Of a stretch of DNA of 64,000 bases, positions 8,499 to 17,833 are shown piece after piece. Position numbers and translations under genes: made by a program. Source of the DNA: Rhodoferax sp. GTDB taxonomy: Bacteria > Pseudomonadota > Gammaproteobacteria > Burkholderiales > Burkholderiaceae_C. Position 1 is the first letter of the stretch, and each line of letters starts with the position of its first letter. The stretch lies in the NCBI RefSeq assembly GCF_030653815.1, contig NZ_JAURYQ010000008.1, forward strand, positions 25,016 through 89,015, read 5' to 3'. The notes under the pieces are model-generated. The model had not been told where the DNA came from. It saw only the letters and a program-made list of their open reading frames with translations, and ran no database searches.

Positions 8499-8660
8499 GC
8501 AAGCGTCCTTTTTGAGTGCTGTTGCCAAATACCGATCTGGCGCAAGCAACACAAAATGAGCATCGATCGCTCTGGCAAGCAGCGCAGTGCCAACCGACGG
8601 GAAAACTACCCGCTGTACGCTGAAAGAATTGCAGCAATTGCAAGAACCCAGCCGATCAAG

Positions 8661-9533
8661 CTAAGACCGCTCTCTAGCACGTCGCGCGTTTGGCATCAAA
8701 AATCCGGCGAGGTCTGTCACCACCGTTTCAAGCGCTGGGATTTCGATGGCCAAATCGCGAACGAAGGCAGCCCACTGTAGCTGCTTGCCTGAGTCGAACG
8801 CAAAAGCCTGCGTCAATGCCAAGGGTGCCTCACGCGGAATGGCCGTGCCACGCCGTTCAAACGTAGCCGCGATGGCCCGAGGCAGGCGGTCATCCTCAAA
8901 TTCATAGCTCCGACTCAGAATCCACACGTCATAGAAGTCCTTCATACGGCTGTTGGCCAACCCGAGCATGACCATGGCCTGAAATTTTTCGGCAATCACC
9001 GTCTCGCGGGCATAGACGCGCAGTCTAGGCTGCGGCAGATCGAGCAGGACCGGCAGATTGACCTCATCAATGCCGGGCTCAATGGCGTCGCCAAAGCCTA
9101 TGTCAATGATGACGGTAATACGCGCACCAGCGAGCCCCCCGGTGGTGCGAAGACGCAAGCCACCATACTCAAGCTCTTCGCGGATCAACTCCACGCGCAT
9201 CGCATCGATGTCGAACACCATGCCGTCGTTTACCTCAATGGCGCAGATCTCACGAAACGTGACGAGCATCGCATCCGGAGCCGAATCGCCATAACCCAGA
9301 AAATCAACGTCGCGTGTCGGACGATGCGGATCATCGAACCACGTCGTCATCAACATCGCACCCTTGAGTACGAACCGATCGCGATGGGGCGACAGGCTGA
9401 GCCGATGCAGAAGTCGCTCATTGGCGTAGCGAGTCAGCAAAAGGTCAAAGGACTGCCCCTTCTGGCGTGCCAGCGTCAGCAGGCGGGCGCGCACCGAGGT
9501 GCCGACGTCTCGCGGTTTCTTGGGCTCAGCCAT
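8661..9533 (-). CDS. abiEii: AbiEii-type nucleotidyltransferase toxin
   Basis: A 290-residue protein of the nucleotidyl-transferase AbiEii/AbiGii family, the toxin of type IV toxin-antitoxin and abortive-infection pairs. The polymerase-beta-like core is seen as VLKGAMLMTTWFDDPHRPTRDVDFLGY at about residues 56-82, where the RxTxDxDF carries the metal-binding acids, and later as YARETVIAEKFQAMVMLGLANSRMKDFYDVWIL, a hallmark of the family. It overlaps the antitoxin gene by 8 bp, the usual antitoxin-then-toxin order. The pair sits between the primase and trbF, so it has been inserted in, or evolved as a stabiliser of, the transfer operon. It would act as plasmid addiction and possibly phage exclusion. 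Confidence 0.9.
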   Translation of the reverse strand: MAEPKKPRDVGTSVRARLLTLARQKGQSFDLLLTRYANERLLHRLSLSPHRDRFVLKGAMLMTTWFDDPHRPTRDVDFLGYGDSAPDAMLVTFREICAIEVNDGMVFDIDAMRVELIREELEYGGLRLRTTGGLAGARITVIIDIGFGDAIEPGIDEVNLPVLLDLPQPRLRVYARETVIAEKFQAMVMLGLANSRMKDFYDVWILSRSYEFEDDRLPRAIAATFERRGTAIPREAPLALTQAFAFDSGKQLQWAAFVRDLAIEIPALETVVTDLAGFLMPNARRARERS

Positions 9534-10194
9534 GGGATGTCAACGCACTCATGTACGGCTCCATGATTTTCCAGACTTTGGCGTCAACCGCCTCTCTTGC
9601 AATTTCGGCGGGCGAAGCCTTTTTTTGTCTTAGTGCCTCGCGCAGTCCTTCCAGCGCGACGTTGATGCCGATGGTCTGCCGATACCGAAACAAGTCTGCA
9701 ATGGTTTTAGCCACGCCGAAGATCGGAACGGATACCCCGTCAATGACGTGGCTTTCAACACCATGTAGCAGGCGCGGCCCTGAAAAACGAGCGAAACGAA
9801 CCGGCGGATATTTAAATGTGGGGTGCCAGTCTTTCGAACCAATGGCCATCCAGACTTTGGGTGGAATCTGGTCAGTCAAACTGTGGAACGCCAGGGACGA
9901 CGTCAGGCAGATGACCCCCTTGGGAACAAGTTTGGATGCCTCGGCAAGGGTGTGATTCACATCGAGAGATGCGTCTGCAAGCTGATACAGCCCTCGGGCA
10001 AGGCGAACGAGAACGCCCTCTCGCTCAAGGCGCGACACCGTCGCTGCAGTAATGCCCTTTGCAGTCAATTCACTCAGGCGCGACATGCCCGTGGCCTGCA
10101 GATGGGCCACAGCACTATTTCGCTGGGATGGTTGATTCTTGGAATTCACTGATACAAAACATCGGATTTCACCTGATATTACTCTATGATTCAT
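9526..10194 (-). CDS. abiEi: AbiEi-type antitoxin / transcriptional repressor
   Basis: A 222-residue protein with the AbiEi architecture. An N-terminal winged helix at about residues 30-75 (LSELTAKGITAATVSRLEREGVLVRLARGLYQL) would bind operator DNA, followed by a C-terminal antitoxin domain with GVICLTSSLAFHSLTDQIP, VRFARFSGPRLLHGVESH and VAKTIADLFRYRQTIG. The start used is ATG 10194. The family often starts near the winged helix, so a shorter protein is possible. It overlaps the toxin by 8 bp and presumably autoregulates the pair from a promoter in 10195-10295. Confidence 0.88.
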   Translation of the reverse strand: MNHRVISGEIRCFVSVNSKNQPSQRNSAVAHLQATGMSRLSELTAKGITAATVSRLEREGVLVRLARGLYQLADASLDVNHTLAEASKLVPKGVICLTSSLAFHSLTDQIPPKVWMAIGSKDWHPTFKYPPVRFARFSGPRLLHGVESHVIDGVSVPIFGVAKTIADLFRYRQTIGINVALEGLREALRQKKASPAEIAREAVDAKVWKIMEPYMSALTSHG

Positions 10195-10295
10195 ATCATT
10201 TTCAATTCACCATCACCCGATGAATGCGTTGCAAGCCACGCGGCTAGTTAACTGAATACCCATCTGGTCACTGCTCGGTCTGTTGGTGTTTGGTT

Positions 10296-11792
10296 TCACC
10301 GTTCGAATTCAGGCTCAGAAGCCTGTTGACTTTCTTTGACAGGCAAAAAAATGTCAGCCCTCGCTTTCTCCACTTCCGCAGCCGATGCAGCGCTGGCAAT
10401 GAAGTTACGCACTGCCTGGGGACCGCCCTGGCCGAGCAAGTCCCGTGCATCAGCGCCAACTTGACTGTTCGCCGGCGGCACAGCCAAAGCGAACCCTGTC
10501 ACCTTGGCAGCTTCCAAAGCCCGTGGGATGGCGTTTGATTTGAGTCTTCCAGCCTCAGTCCGGCCGATGTCGTGATCTGTTGCAATGACGACACCCGAAA
10601 ACAAATCCGACATGCCCGTTTGCTTGACCCATTTTGCGACCGCCATCACATTGTTCGACGACAACGCACACAGCGTATTGCCCGCACCACTTTGTTGAAT
10701 GGCGAGTCCGGTGGCCACCCCCTCGCAGATTACCAGCGGTTTGCTTTTGTCAGCAACCGCCAGCCAAGCTTGTATTGGCGCCAGGCCATCGGCGGCCATT
10801 GTCTTCATCAATGAATCAAGCCCTGGTAAAGGCACAAAGGCGCCGACGGTGTGAGAGCCTTTTGCCATGATTTTGTCGGTGTTGAACGCGACTTTGCGCA
10901 TCAGGTGTTGCGCACCACACAGTTCCAGCGTGTCTGGCCCGCCCATCGGATCAGGACGAAACATGGGGACCAGGATCGTGCCGGCAAATCTGTGCCCTGG
11001 GGGGTACACCCGCAACTCCGTGCCATCCAGAACAGCATTGCCTTTGACAAGGTGACGATGGTCAGTTGGCGGGGTGACACCTGCCATCCAGGACTTGCAA
11101 GTGTCTCGATTCAAATCCAGGTCAGTTGTACGCAACTCAGCAGGCGCCGGGCGCGGTGAAGCAGATGATGACGGGGGTGGCGCAAGATCACCATCCAGTC
11201 CCAAATCGCGTCCCGTGACATACATGGTTTTCTTGCCATCGCTTGTTTGCCGGCCTTCGCGCCAGGGCGCAGGAAGAGCAATATCGCCCCGGAATGAAAA
11301 AGCTGTTGCAAGACCATCTTTGGAGACAAGCAACTTGTAGACAGGTTTTTGATCCGTACCATCGCTGTAGCGCCCATGCAGCCGCGACGCAACAAACCCC
11401 GCCGATTGCAGCAGTGCATCAGCCGACCGCCACACTTGTTCTGGGTCATACCAGCGACGTTGTTCGGGTTCTGAAGAGAATTTCGGCACTTTGGTCAGCG
11501 CCGTCAGTTTGTTGCTAACCATCAATTGGTGGATGTGCGTGCCAACTGCCGGGGTTGATTTGGCTCCAAGACGGATGCCTCCAGCAGCGTGCCACGGCTC
11601 ACCCGCTGCCAGTCCTTTCTCGGCGTAGCGATGCCACATTTTGAGAGAACCATCGCGCGCCACGGACAGCCGCCCGCCAGGCGTTCGACTGGTCTCGCCG
11701 GGCAAACGAAATTCAACCAAATGGTCTTTGACCTTTTGAATCTCGCAGCCACGTGCAACGAGGTAGTTCTCAATGATTTGTAGCGAGCGCAC
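10296..11792 (-). CDS. Conjugative Toprim-type DNA primase
   Basis: A 498-residue protein with a C-terminal Toprim domain. The N-terminal third (about 1-90) includes LPGETSRTPGGRLSVARDGSLKMWHR, matching primases carried by mobile elements. The Toprim domain at about 340-460 shows the catalytic Glu in PLVICEGVATGLAI and the acidic pair in VIATDHDIG. These enzymes make primers on DNA entering the recipient during conjugation or support plasmid replication. The start is GTG at 11792. The gene follows trbL by about 10 bp, so it is part of the transfer operon. The C-terminal tail (VEKARADIFLPVKESQQ) is poorly conserved. Confidence 0.85.
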   Translation of the reverse strand: MRSLQIIENYLVARGCEIQKVKDHLVEFRLPGETSRTPGGRLSVARDGSLKMWHRYAEKGLAAGEPWHAAGGIRLGAKSTPAVGTHIHQLMVSNKLTALTKVPKFSSEPEQRRWYDPEQVWRSADALLQSAGFVASRLHGRYSDGTDQKPVYKLLVSKDGLATAFSFRGDIALPAPWREGRQTSDGKKTMYVTGRDLGLDGDLAPPPSSSASPRPAPAELRTTDLDLNRDTCKSWMAGVTPPTDHRHLVKGNAVLDGTELRVYPPGHRFAGTILVPMFRPDPMGGPDTLELCGAQHLMRKVAFNTDKIMAKGSHTVGAFVPLPGLDSLMKTMAADGLAPIQAWLAVADKSKPLVICEGVATGLAIQQSGAGNTLCALSSNNVMAVAKWVKQTGMSDLFSGVVIATDHDIGRTEAGRLKSNAIPRALEAAKVTGFALAVPPANSQVGADARDLLGQGGPQAVRNFIASAASAAEVEKARADIFLPVKESQQASEPEFER

Positions 11793-11801
11793 CGTGATAC
11801 C

Positions 11802-13478
11802 TCAGGTATCGAGCCCCATGCGCAAGCCTGGTGCGTGACCCACATGACCATCACTCACCCAATGCGGTTTTCTTCGATCCGCAGCATGTTGCAAACGCTT
11901 CGAAAAGCTGTTGAGTTTGTCTGCCATGCCGCCCGGATGTTGCTTGTAGTCCGCCTCAAATCGCTGTTGGAAAGACCGTGCATCGAATGAATTAGCAGAC
12001 GTGCCGCCGGTTTCGTTGGTGCTTTGATTTGCGCCACCACCCGGCGTGGCAGATGGATCAAAACGCGGGTCAACAAAACCGGGCGCTTGGGTCTGGCCCA
12101 AACTTTGGCCGCTCGCATTCGTGCCACGTCGAGCCATCGGACTCTCAGACGGACCAGGCGCTGCGCTGTCAGGGCCAGAGCCTTCACTTGGTGTGCGAGC
12201 CCTAGCAGACTGGCTAGCCGAGCTGGATGCAGTGGGTGAAACGGATGGACCCGGCAAAGCCAGGAAAGGCGCTATACCGGTGCCGCCACTGTTTGCGCTG
12301 CTGGATTTTCTGGTGTTGCTGGTATTGCTGGTATTGCTTGGACCAGCAGCAGGCTGAAATGGGTTATTGGCATTGACCGTACCACTGATGCCACCGCCAA
12401 AGCCGACACCAGCAGAAGAGCCACCAATCGCACCCGCTGCCTTTTGCACAGGCAGCAATGCGCCCATGGCGCCACCAGCAAGCCCCAATGCCCGTGTACC
12501 GGCTGCACTTGCAGCCAGGCCCGCCGCCACCGGCGCACCGCCCACCATGCCCGCCGCCGTGCCTGCGCTTTGCAGCGACATCGCCACCGTGCCGTTCAGC
12601 ATCGACCCAGCCAGGCCGGGTGCCATGTAGCCAGTCACACCATAGAACAGCGATGCGCCACCCACACCTAAATAGTCACCAAAACTGGGACCCTCCGGGT
12701 GCGCTGCGTAGGCAGCCGCAATGGTATCTTTCAGCGCTTGGGTGAAGCTGTCACCAAAGCCGATGATCAAGTAGATGGTGAACAGTTTGACGCCAACGGA
12801 GATCGCATAGCCAAAGTATTTTTCCGATAAATTGTGGGTCCAGCGCGAGCCGGAAAACCCCAGCATCAACGCACCCCCGCCAATGATCAAGTACGACTCA
12901 ACCAGGGTGATGAGCAGTTGAACCGCAATCAGCCCGTAGCCAAGGACAATAAAAACTGAGGCAACACCCACAATGATGGCGCTCAGCATGAATTTGCCCA
13001 GGCCTTGCCCCGAATTTGTCAAAGTGTTGATGATCATGCTGCCCGTGCTGGGCGCGGCATCATTGGAGAATTGCATCAGGCTGGCGGCCACTTGCAGCCC
13101 TTGGTCAAAAACAGCGGACGGCGACAACACGGAAGTGCCACCCACACCAGCACCGGCCGCCTTGAAGGAATTGATGATGGCGGGAATCCACTCAGGCGCC
13201 TTGATCAGCACCATGGCAAAAAATGACAGGGACATGACCTTGAACAAGGTCCCCACCATGATTTCCGAAAGCTCTGACTTTTTGAGCGTGAGCTGAATCG
13301 CCGACCAGGCGAATTCAAGTGCAGCCAGGCCAAAGAACAAATTGGTGGCGTAACCCAAAGCAGTCGCCATCCAGCCGCCGGATGCCCCTTGAACCTGACT
13401 CACCAGCGTGTCCATCATGCCAGCGGCATTCGCCCATGGCGTGATGCCGCACAGCAGCAGAAAAATGGCGACCCGCAT
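11802..13478 (-). CDS. trbL: Conjugal transfer protein TrbL (VirB6 family)
   Basis: A 558-residue polytopic inner-membrane protein. The ATG at 13478 is preferred to the GTG at 13487 because it begins a good signal sequence (MRVAIFLLLCGITPWANA). The VirB6/TrbL domain with several membrane helices covers about 20-270 (for example GKFMLSAIIVGVASVFIVLG and ESYLIIGGGALMLGFSGSRW). From about 350 the protein turns into a Ser/Thr/Asn/Pro/Gly-rich cytoplasmic tail, as is common in this family. VirB6 forms part of the inner-membrane translocation pore. It starts 14 bp after trbJ. Confidence 0.92.
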   Translation of the reverse strand: MRVAIFLLLCGITPWANAAGMMDTLVSQVQGASGGWMATALGYATNLFFGLAALEFAWSAIQLTLKKSELSEIMVGTLFKVMSLSFFAMVLIKAPEWIPAIINSFKAAGAGVGGTSVLSPSAVFDQGLQVAASLMQFSNDAAPSTGSMIINTLTNSGQGLGKFMLSAIIVGVASVFIVLGYGLIAVQLLITLVESYLIIGGGALMLGFSGSRWTHNLSEKYFGYAISVGVKLFTIYLIIGFGDSFTQALKDTIAAAYAAHPEGPSFGDYLGVGGASLFYGVTGYMAPGLAGSMLNGTVAMSLQSAGTAAGMVGGAPVAAGLAASAAGTRALGLAGGAMGALLPVQKAAGAIGGSSAGVGFGGGISGTVNANNPFQPAAGPSNTSNTSNTRKSSSANSGGTGIAPFLALPGPSVSPTASSSASQSARARTPSEGSGPDSAAPGPSESPMARRGTNASGQSLGQTQAPGFVDPRFDPSATPGGGANQSTNETGGTSANSFDARSFQQRFEADYKQHPGGMADKLNSFSKRLQHAADRRKPHWVSDGHVGHAPGLRMGLDT

Positions 13479-13492
13479 CGATAGCACTCCGC

Positions 13493-14194
13493 TCAGTATT
13501 GGCCGGAATGGTTACGAAAGAAGTTGCGGTACAAAAGCTCGTCCTGGTACTTTTCGTTTTCCTGTTTGGCGATGGCATTCAGTCGGGCCTGTTCCGCCGC
13601 AATGATGGTGCCGTGCAGTGCTTGGGTTTCATTGACCATCATGCCGGCAATTTGATTGCCAGCCTGAATTGCTTGCAACCGGCCCGCGGCAGTCTGGGAT
13701 GCCAACTGAATTTGCTGCAACGCACTTTGGGTGGTCGAAAAATTGTTGGCATTCAAGCCCAATTGCTGCAACGCCGCGCCAATCTGGTTGCTCAAGCCTT
13801 TGTTCCAATTCACCAGATTTTGCTGTTGGTTCGAAAGCAAATTGCCGTTGCCGTAGGTTGTTTGCATGTCGGTGATGGAATTGACAGTTGCATTCACAAT
13901 GCCTTGCGTGTTTTGAATCGTGCTCACCAAGGAGGTCAAACGCGCCGCAATGCCGCTCCACGCCTGAATTGGAATGCCGAGCGTGTTCTGGTACATGTTC
14001 TGGTACATCTGGATTTGCTGCTGCAGCTGTTCCAGATTGCTTGAATAGACATTGACCAGCTCGGCGTTGTTCAGCCACTGGGTGGCTTCCATGGCACCCA
14101 CAAAGCCGCCACCACCGGCGTGAGCGGATGGTATTGACGCAAAAGCAAAGGCAGCTGCCACTGCGGCGCTGGAAAGCAGCTTCTTGGGCTTCAT
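13493..14194 (-). CDS. trbJ: Conjugal transfer protein TrbJ (VirB5 family)
   Basis: A 233-residue secreted minor pilus component. The start at 14194 follows an AAGGAAAT ribosome site and begins a signal peptide (MKPKKLLSSAAVAAAFAFAS) cleaved near AHA. The mature protein is largely helical and Gln-rich, with ATQWLNNAELVNVYSSNLEQ, repeated Q-rich coils and the conserved QALHGTIIAAEQARLNAIAK. VirB5/TrbJ proteins sit at the pilus tip and help mate recognition. A 158-bp gap separates it from trbE, which is unusual for this otherwise tight operon and may hold a promoter. Confidence 0.92.
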   Translation of the reverse strand: MKPKKLLSSAAVAAAFAFASIPSAHAGGGGFVGAMEATQWLNNAELVNVYSSNLEQLQQQIQMYQNMYQNTLGIPIQAWSGIAARLTSLVSTIQNTQGIVNATVNSITDMQTTYGNGNLLSNQQQNLVNWNKGLSNQIGAALQQLGLNANNFSTTQSALQQIQLASQTAAGRLQAIQAGNQIAGMMVNETQALHGTIIAAEQARLNAIAKQENEKYQDELLYRNFFRNHSGQY

Positions 14195-14352
14195 GGGGAT
14201 TTCCTTTATTGAACACGGTTGCCCTATACCGGCCAGACGCAAGTTGACGCAAAAAGTGGCCCTCCCACGATCAAACAACCAGTAAAACCGTGGTGACACA
14301 GGGGAGGTCTGTGCGAGCGTCGGGCCAGATGCTCTTTGCTGACCTGTCACAG

Positions 14353-16797
14353 TCAATAGCTATCCCACAAACGAGCGGCGTCGAACTGGCCGCGCTCCCG
14401 CAGCCAGGCAGACGGCCAGGTAAGCGCATCGAGCTTTTGCAGATGACGAATCCGCGCCAAATCCTCGCGTCCACTGGCCCCAACAAAGGCCATTTCCGGT
14501 GGCGTCAGTCCCAATTCAAAAACGCGGGAGCCGTCCGGGTGCAGGTGGTAATACTGGCGCTTAGGTATGGCATTGCTGACGATCTGGATTTGCCGACGGT
14601 TGAGTCCAATCGCTTGATACAGCCCGCACAAGGCCTCGGTTTGCGCTTGCGGGTTGGGCAACAGAATCTTTGACGGACAGGACTCGAAAATCACATCGGC
14701 AATGCCACTGCCAGATAAATCGCTCAGGGACTGGGTGGCAAAAATGACCGCCACATTCGATTTACGCAACACCTTTAGCCATTCGCGAATCTTGGCTCTG
14801 AAGGCGGGGTGCCCCAGCATGATCCAGGCCTCATCAAGCACCAACAAGGTGGGTTGACCCAGAAAACGCTGTTCAAGCCGGTGAAACAGATAGGCAAGAA
14901 CGGGCAAAACAATCTTTTCGCCGCGAGCCATCAGGTGTTCAAGCTCGAAGACCTGGAAGATGTCCGCCTGCAGTCCATCGCTTTCGGCGTCCAGCAACCG
15001 CCCCGCTGATCCGCGCAGCGAGTAATACTCCAAAGCTTCACGCAGACGGTTGTCCTGCAATGTCAGCAAAAAATTTGACAGCGTGCGTTGCTCCGCGCAG
15101 TCTGTGGAGGCCGCCAACTGGTTGACGGCGCGAAAGAGCTCTTTGCGCAGTTCTGGTGACATGGCCACACCTTGCAGTTCTGCCAGGCTTTCAAGCCATT
15201 CAGCCGCCCAGGTGCGCTCAACTTCACCGTCAATTTGCCCCAAGGGACAAAACGTGATGCTGTCTGATTCGCCGGCAATTTCGTAATGCTGGCCACCGGC
15301 CGCAGCCACCAAGGGGAACATGGAATAGCCCTTGTCAAAGACAAAGGCTTGCGCGCCTGGATACCGAAAATGCTGCGCCACCAGCGTTGCCAACAGCGTG
15401 GACTTGCCCGATCCGGTCGGTCCAATAATGGCCGTGTGGCCTAAATCGCCAGCGTGCAAACAAACTCGATATGGCGTTGCACCATCAGTTTTTGCCTGCA
15501 ACAGCGGCGCCGAATGTTCAGGATAGAACGGACACGGGTGAGCATCCGGACCGGCCCAAATGGCCGTGAGGGGCAGTAAGTGCGCCAGGTTCAAGGTGTT
15601 GACCAGCGGGCGACGCACATTGGCATACAGATTGCCAGGCATGCTGCCCAGATAAGCTTCCACCGCATTGACCGACTCGACGCGCGCTGAGAACCCCGCA
15701 TTGGCGATCATCTTGGTCACGTACTGCGCCGCATCACGCAATTGCTGCAGGTTGGCACTGGAGAGCAGGATAACGCTGGTGTAGAAGCCAAATCGCACTA
15801 AACCACTGCTCGCCTCAGCCATCGCCGCTACAGCGTCGGCAGCCATGTCGTCCGCATCCGCATTCACGTGGGTGACGCCGCCACCCTGGCTTGAGCGCAT
15901 CAAGTTCATCAGTGACAGCCGCTTTTGCGCCCACTTTGAACGGTAGTTGCCAAGGGCCTTGTCCGCTTCACGCACCGGCATGAAAATGAAACGATTTGAC
16001 CAGCGGTATTCCACCGGCAAGCGTGACAAGAAGTCCAGAATGCCGGGGAAACTGGCGCCAGGAAAGCCCGTCACGGCGATGCAAATAGCTGTTTTGTCGT
16101 CAATCCGGGGCTCGAATCCCGTCACAAAGTCGTGTTGGCCTAGTACCGCGTCAAGGTACATTGGCACCGTGCCCATGACAAAACTGGCGCGTGGTGCCAG
16201 AGCGACACAAGAAGCCAAATGCGCCAGAAGCTGACTCTCAACCGATCCGGTTTCAGTGTCGACAGTGTCCACCAGGCGACGGATTTTGAGCGTTCCTGCC
16301 AGCCGCGATTCAATTTCAGCCAGAACAGTTTTGAAGCGAGTCAAACTGCGCTCTGCCACTCCAGTCTTTTGAGCCCCGTCCACAAACAGCATCTCGGCTT
16401 TTGCCGCAGCATCACGGTCCGGATGCCAGCACAAGACCAGCGTGTAGTCACTTTGAAAGCCAGCCCAATCGCCTTCATGGGCGAGACGGCGGCAATCGTC
16501 CAGCAGTCGGGTGGTACGGTCCGGAAAAGCGCCGTCCAAAGGGTAACCAGGGGATTGACGGCGCACGGCATCCACATTCAGGCTCCAGCCATCATCAAGA
16601 GCCAGGGCCGCATTGATCCGAGCCGACACGGCCGCCAGTTCCTCTTTGGTGGCACTGTCCAGATCCGGGCCGCGAAATTCAAAACCCGCCAGCAGGCCAC
16701 CAGATTTTGTGAGTACCACGCCGTTGTCGATCAGCGCCGCCCAGGGCAACAGATCCGGCAGGCCTTGGGCCTGGCTGCGAAATTCTTTCAAGAGCAT
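14353..16797 (-). CDS. trbE: Conjugal transfer ATPase TrbE (VirB4 family)
   Basis: An 814-residue cytoplasmic or membrane-associated ATPase that powers pilus assembly and substrate transport. The CagE/TrbE/VirB4 N-terminal domain covers about 1-400 (LPWAALIDNGVVLTKSGGLL). Walker A is GPTGSGKSTLL near residue 458 and Walker B is LLVLDEAWIML near 650, followed by the arginine-finger region VIFATQSLSDL. Length and motif spacing match full-length TrbE, and no frameshift is seen. It follows trbD by 3 bp. Confidence 0.95.
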   Translation of the reverse strand: MLLKEFRSQAQGLPDLLPWAALIDNGVVLTKSGGLLAGFEFRGPDLDSATKEELAAVSARINAALALDDGWSLNVDAVRRQSPGYPLDGAFPDRTTRLLDDCRRLAHEGDWAGFQSDYTLVLCWHPDRDAAAKAEMLFVDGAQKTGVAERSLTRFKTVLAEIESRLAGTLKIRRLVDTVDTETGSVESQLLAHLASCVALAPRASFVMGTVPMYLDAVLGQHDFVTGFEPRIDDKTAICIAVTGFPGASFPGILDFLSRLPVEYRWSNRFIFMPVREADKALGNYRSKWAQKRLSLMNLMRSSQGGGVTHVNADADDMAADAVAAMAEASSGLVRFGFYTSVILLSSANLQQLRDAAQYVTKMIANAGFSARVESVNAVEAYLGSMPGNLYANVRRPLVNTLNLAHLLPLTAIWAGPDAHPCPFYPEHSAPLLQAKTDGATPYRVCLHAGDLGHTAIIGPTGSGKSTLLATLVAQHFRYPGAQAFVFDKGYSMFPLVAAAGGQHYEIAGESDSITFCPLGQIDGEVERTWAAEWLESLAELQGVAMSPELRKELFRAVNQLAASTDCAEQRTLSNFLLTLQDNRLREALEYYSLRGSAGRLLDAESDGLQADIFQVFELEHLMARGEKIVLPVLAYLFHRLEQRFLGQPTLLVLDEAWIMLGHPAFRAKIREWLKVLRKSNVAVIFATQSLSDLSGSGIADVIFESCPSKILLPNPQAQTEALCGLYQAIGLNRRQIQIVSNAIPKRQYYHLHPDGSRVFELGLTPPEMAFVGASGREDLARIRHLQKLDALTWPSAWLRERGQFDAARLWDSY

Positions 16798-16800
16798 TTT

Positions 16801-17124
16801 TCAGCCTCCGAATTTGCGCGGCGACGCAAACGGTGTTGCGGCACTCTTGTACAGCTTGCGGTATTGCAAACTGCGAGCAAAGGTCTTGGAGAGTTGGGGG
16901 TCAAAGTTGGCCGCGCGAGTCAGCACCCATGCGCCGACGGCCCACAAAATCAGACCAAAAATGGCGGCCCAGAGTTGAAACAAGGAAACAATGAACACAC
17001 CGGCCACGATGCCCAGTGCCAGGATCAGCTCTCGCTCAGCGCCCAGCAGCAGCATGGGCCTGAGCATGGATTGATGCAGCGGTACTGAAAAGTCAGCTCC
17101 GCTATCTTTGCTTTGATCAGCCAT
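16801..17124 (-). CDS. trbD: Conjugal transfer protein TrbD (VirB3 family)
   Basis: A 107-residue small inner-membrane protein. It has the VirB3 signature in VPLHQSMLRPMLLLGAERELIL followed by two hydrophobic helices at about 38-72, and it ends in a cationic segment with FARSLQYRKLYKSAATP. It lies between trbC (26 bp) and trbE (3 bp), the standard position. VirB3 works with VirB4 at the inner-membrane platform of the secretion system. Confidence 0.92.
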   Translation of the reverse strand: MADQSKDSGADFSVPLHQSMLRPMLLLGAERELILALGIVAGVFIVSLFQLWAAIFGLILWAVGAWVLTRAANFDPQLSKTFARSLQYRKLYKSAATPFASPRKFGG

Positions 17125-17150
17125 GATTTGCGATTAGAAACGACGGACCA

Positions 17151-17492
17151 TCAGATCAAGGCGCCGCTGTTGACCAGACCGATCATGCTCAGGAAGTTGG
17201 CGCCAAAAACGATCAGTGCCACGCCGAGCACCACGTACAGCAATTTCTTTGCAATCCCACCCAAGTCGTCACCACCAAAAATCAGCGCCGCACCTGCAGC
17301 CAGGAAGGCCACGGTCGAAATGCCGGTGGCCACTGGCCCGGTCAGGTTGTTGACCACCGTGGTGATCGGGCCGTCCCAGGGCAGGGCTGGGCCAGCGTGG
17401 GCCACCTGGGATACCAGTGCGGCCATGCCCGAGATGACTGGTGTGACCAGCTTTTTGAGTGATTTGGTAGGCTTGGTTGTTTGGAAATGCAC
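17151..17492 (-). CDS. trbC: Conjugal transfer pilin TrbC (VirB2 family)
   Basis: A 113-residue prepilin from a GTG start at 17492, with GGAG about 8 nt upstream. It has a long signal sequence (LKKLVTPVISGMAALVSQVA, cleaved near AHA), then two hydrophobic helices separated by a short polar loop (GGDDLGGIAKK), the typical VirB2/TrbC layout. The mature pilin would polymerise into the conjugative pilus. It is the first gene of the trbC-D-E-J-L-primase run and starts about 150 bp from the DnaA box of the predicted origin. Confidence 0.9.
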   Translation of the reverse strand: MHFQTTKPTKSLKKLVTPVISGMAALVSQVAHAGPALPWDGPITTVVNNLTGPVATGISTVAFLAAGAALIFGGDDLGGIAKKLLYVVLGVALIVFGANFLSMIGLVNSGALI

Positions 17493-17648
17493 GATCTACT
17501 CCAGTTGGAAAAAAGACACCGGCCTGTTTGGCTGGTGCTTGATACCGCTGGACTGCAAATGAACAAATCGACGCGTAGCGCCCCCGTGCAATACAGCTCA
17601 ACTACTCGGGTCTGACGGAGTGATAGAGCAGCAGCCGGACGGCAAAAG

Positions 17649-17657
17649 TTATCCACA
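17649..17657 (+). promoter_or_regulatory. DnaA box
   Basis: TTATCCACA matches the strict bacterial DnaA-box consensus and lies 4 bp from the first iteron. Confidence 0.75.
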
Positions 17658-17661
17658 AAAC

Positions 17662-17767
17662 CACGGCATAGCACATACCGGCGAACACGGCATAGCAGAT
17701 ACCAGCACGGCATAGCGCATACCAAACCACGGCATAGCAGGTACCGGAGCACGGCATAGCACATACC
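17662..17767 (+). repeat. Five 18-bp iterons (TrfA-binding candidates)
   Basis: Copies of CACGGCATAGCACATACC or one- to two-base variants start at 17662, 17686, 17706, 17728 and 17750. The first and last are identical. Variants are CAGATACC, CGCATACC and CAGGTACC in the right half. Start-to-start distances are 24, 20, 22 and 22 bp, close to two helical turns, so bound initiator would sit on one DNA face. Confidence 0.9.
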
Positions 17768-17833
17768 GCGACAAAGTGAAAATTGTCAAAATCTCAAGGC
17801 AAATCAATGGCTTGGGGGTGGTGCAAAAAGCAG

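Noticed and set aside
17662..17767. Possible CRISPR-like array
   Set aside because: Repeats are 18 bp with 2-6-bp gaps, far too short for spacers. They fit replication iterons. No other CRISPR-like array is seen in the window.
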